Shown piece by piece: positions 63,600 through 64,000 of a stretch of DNA of 64,000 nucleotides (within the stretch, counting starts at the first letter, position 1; each line of letters begins with the position of its first letter). This stretch comes from Prochilodus magdalenae. Its lineage: Eukaryota; Chordata; Actinopteri; Characiformes; Prochilodontidae. The notes under the pieces were generated by a model that was not told where the DNA came from, did not search any database, and was given only the letters and a program-made list of their open reading frames with translations. Where the stretch lies: the NCBI GenBank assembly GCA_024036415.1, contig JAMWET010000021.1, positions 62,001 to 126,000 of the forward strand, written 5' to 3'. The position numbers and the translations under genes are program-made.

Positions 63600-64000
63600 A
63601 GTAATTTGCTGTCTTAGAGGTCATACTACAATATGTAATAGTTTAAAAAAAGCCCCAGATCAAATGACTTGTTTATTAAAGGATAGAGTGAAAATGGGTA
63701 AACACATTCTCTACAGTAAACACAGTAAACATATGTTGACCTAAAATTATCAAGAGAATCTTATGGTGTCAAAAGGCGTCTATGTATTATGTTGCAGAGA
63801 TATGTACTGTTGTTAACATGTCACCCAGCTAGCCCTGGGATGTCCTGCCTGGTAATATTACTTTGTCCCCCATGAGGTGATAATTAGTCACTGTAGTGTC
63901 AAATCGAGCAAGTCCGAAGAAGAAGCGCTGCTGCCCCTGATGGCTTATTCTACCCCAGTGTTGCTCAGTTGTGGTCCTGAAGGCACCCTACCGTGCTTTC
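63600..64000. other. No feature seen
   Basis: Upstream intron of the S6 kinase on the minus strand by inference. I see no kinase-domain exon in it. Confidence 0.4.

Overview
The window is vertebrate nuclear DNA, almost certainly from a teleost fish. It has intron-split genes with GT-AG boundaries, a tRNA-headed fish SINE, L2/CR1-type LINE ends, Tc1-like elements and MITEs, Ty3/gypsy remnants and long microsatellites. An ostariophysan (for example characiform) source is plausible but not proven. I worked out gene models by hand from splice sites, reading phase and homology to remembered families; no search was run.

The main content is a minus-strand cluster of CD2/SLAM-like (CD48-like) immunoglobulin receptor genes from about 4.4 to 53.5 kb. 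There are four complete models: B (32590 to 28165, 275 aa), C (40410 to 37184, 274 aa), D (45527 to 44170, 160 aa, V domain only) and E (53459 to 50008, 285 aa, membrane-proximal Ig domain split over two exons). Gene A (5784 to 4427) lacks a recognisable signal exon. There are two relics. At 34.4-35.0 kb a signal exon and a transmembrane exon survive without Ig exons. At 47.0-47.8 kb only promoter, start codon and intron-1 traces remain. All introns are phase 1, and every complete model sums to an exact multiple of three. The V domains lack the usual cysteine pair, while the C2 domains carry four cysteines, as in the CD2 family. Genes B, C, D and E share a transmembrane entry of the form Glu-x-x-x-Arg followed by about 18 hydrophobic residues. 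All tails are short and lack an ITSM. This suggests receptors that signal through an ITAM adaptor rather than through SAP.

The right end holds two conserved genes in tail-to-tail order. A ptprcap-like gene (CD45-associated protein, plus strand, 55510-56337) faces the last four coding exons of an S6 kinase, best matched to rps6kb2 (minus strand, 63078 to 58875). From memory this is the same neighbour pair and orientation as mammalian RPS6KB2-PTPRCAP, so the receptor cluster sits next to the CD45-AP gene.

The 9.4-28 kb interval is a repeat-rich gap inside the cluster. It contains a multi-copy duplication (9.5-20.9 kb), a fragment of a C2H2 zinc-finger gene, a MITE swollen by TATAA-type microsatellite, LINE fragments and an isolated ISRE. 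Other repeats include a gypsy pol remnant (7.3-8.5 kb), two long hairpins (8.9 kb and 62.1 kb), two minisatellites, two Tc1-like copies and a putative solo LTR (48.8 kb). The first 4.1 kb holds no gene I can support.
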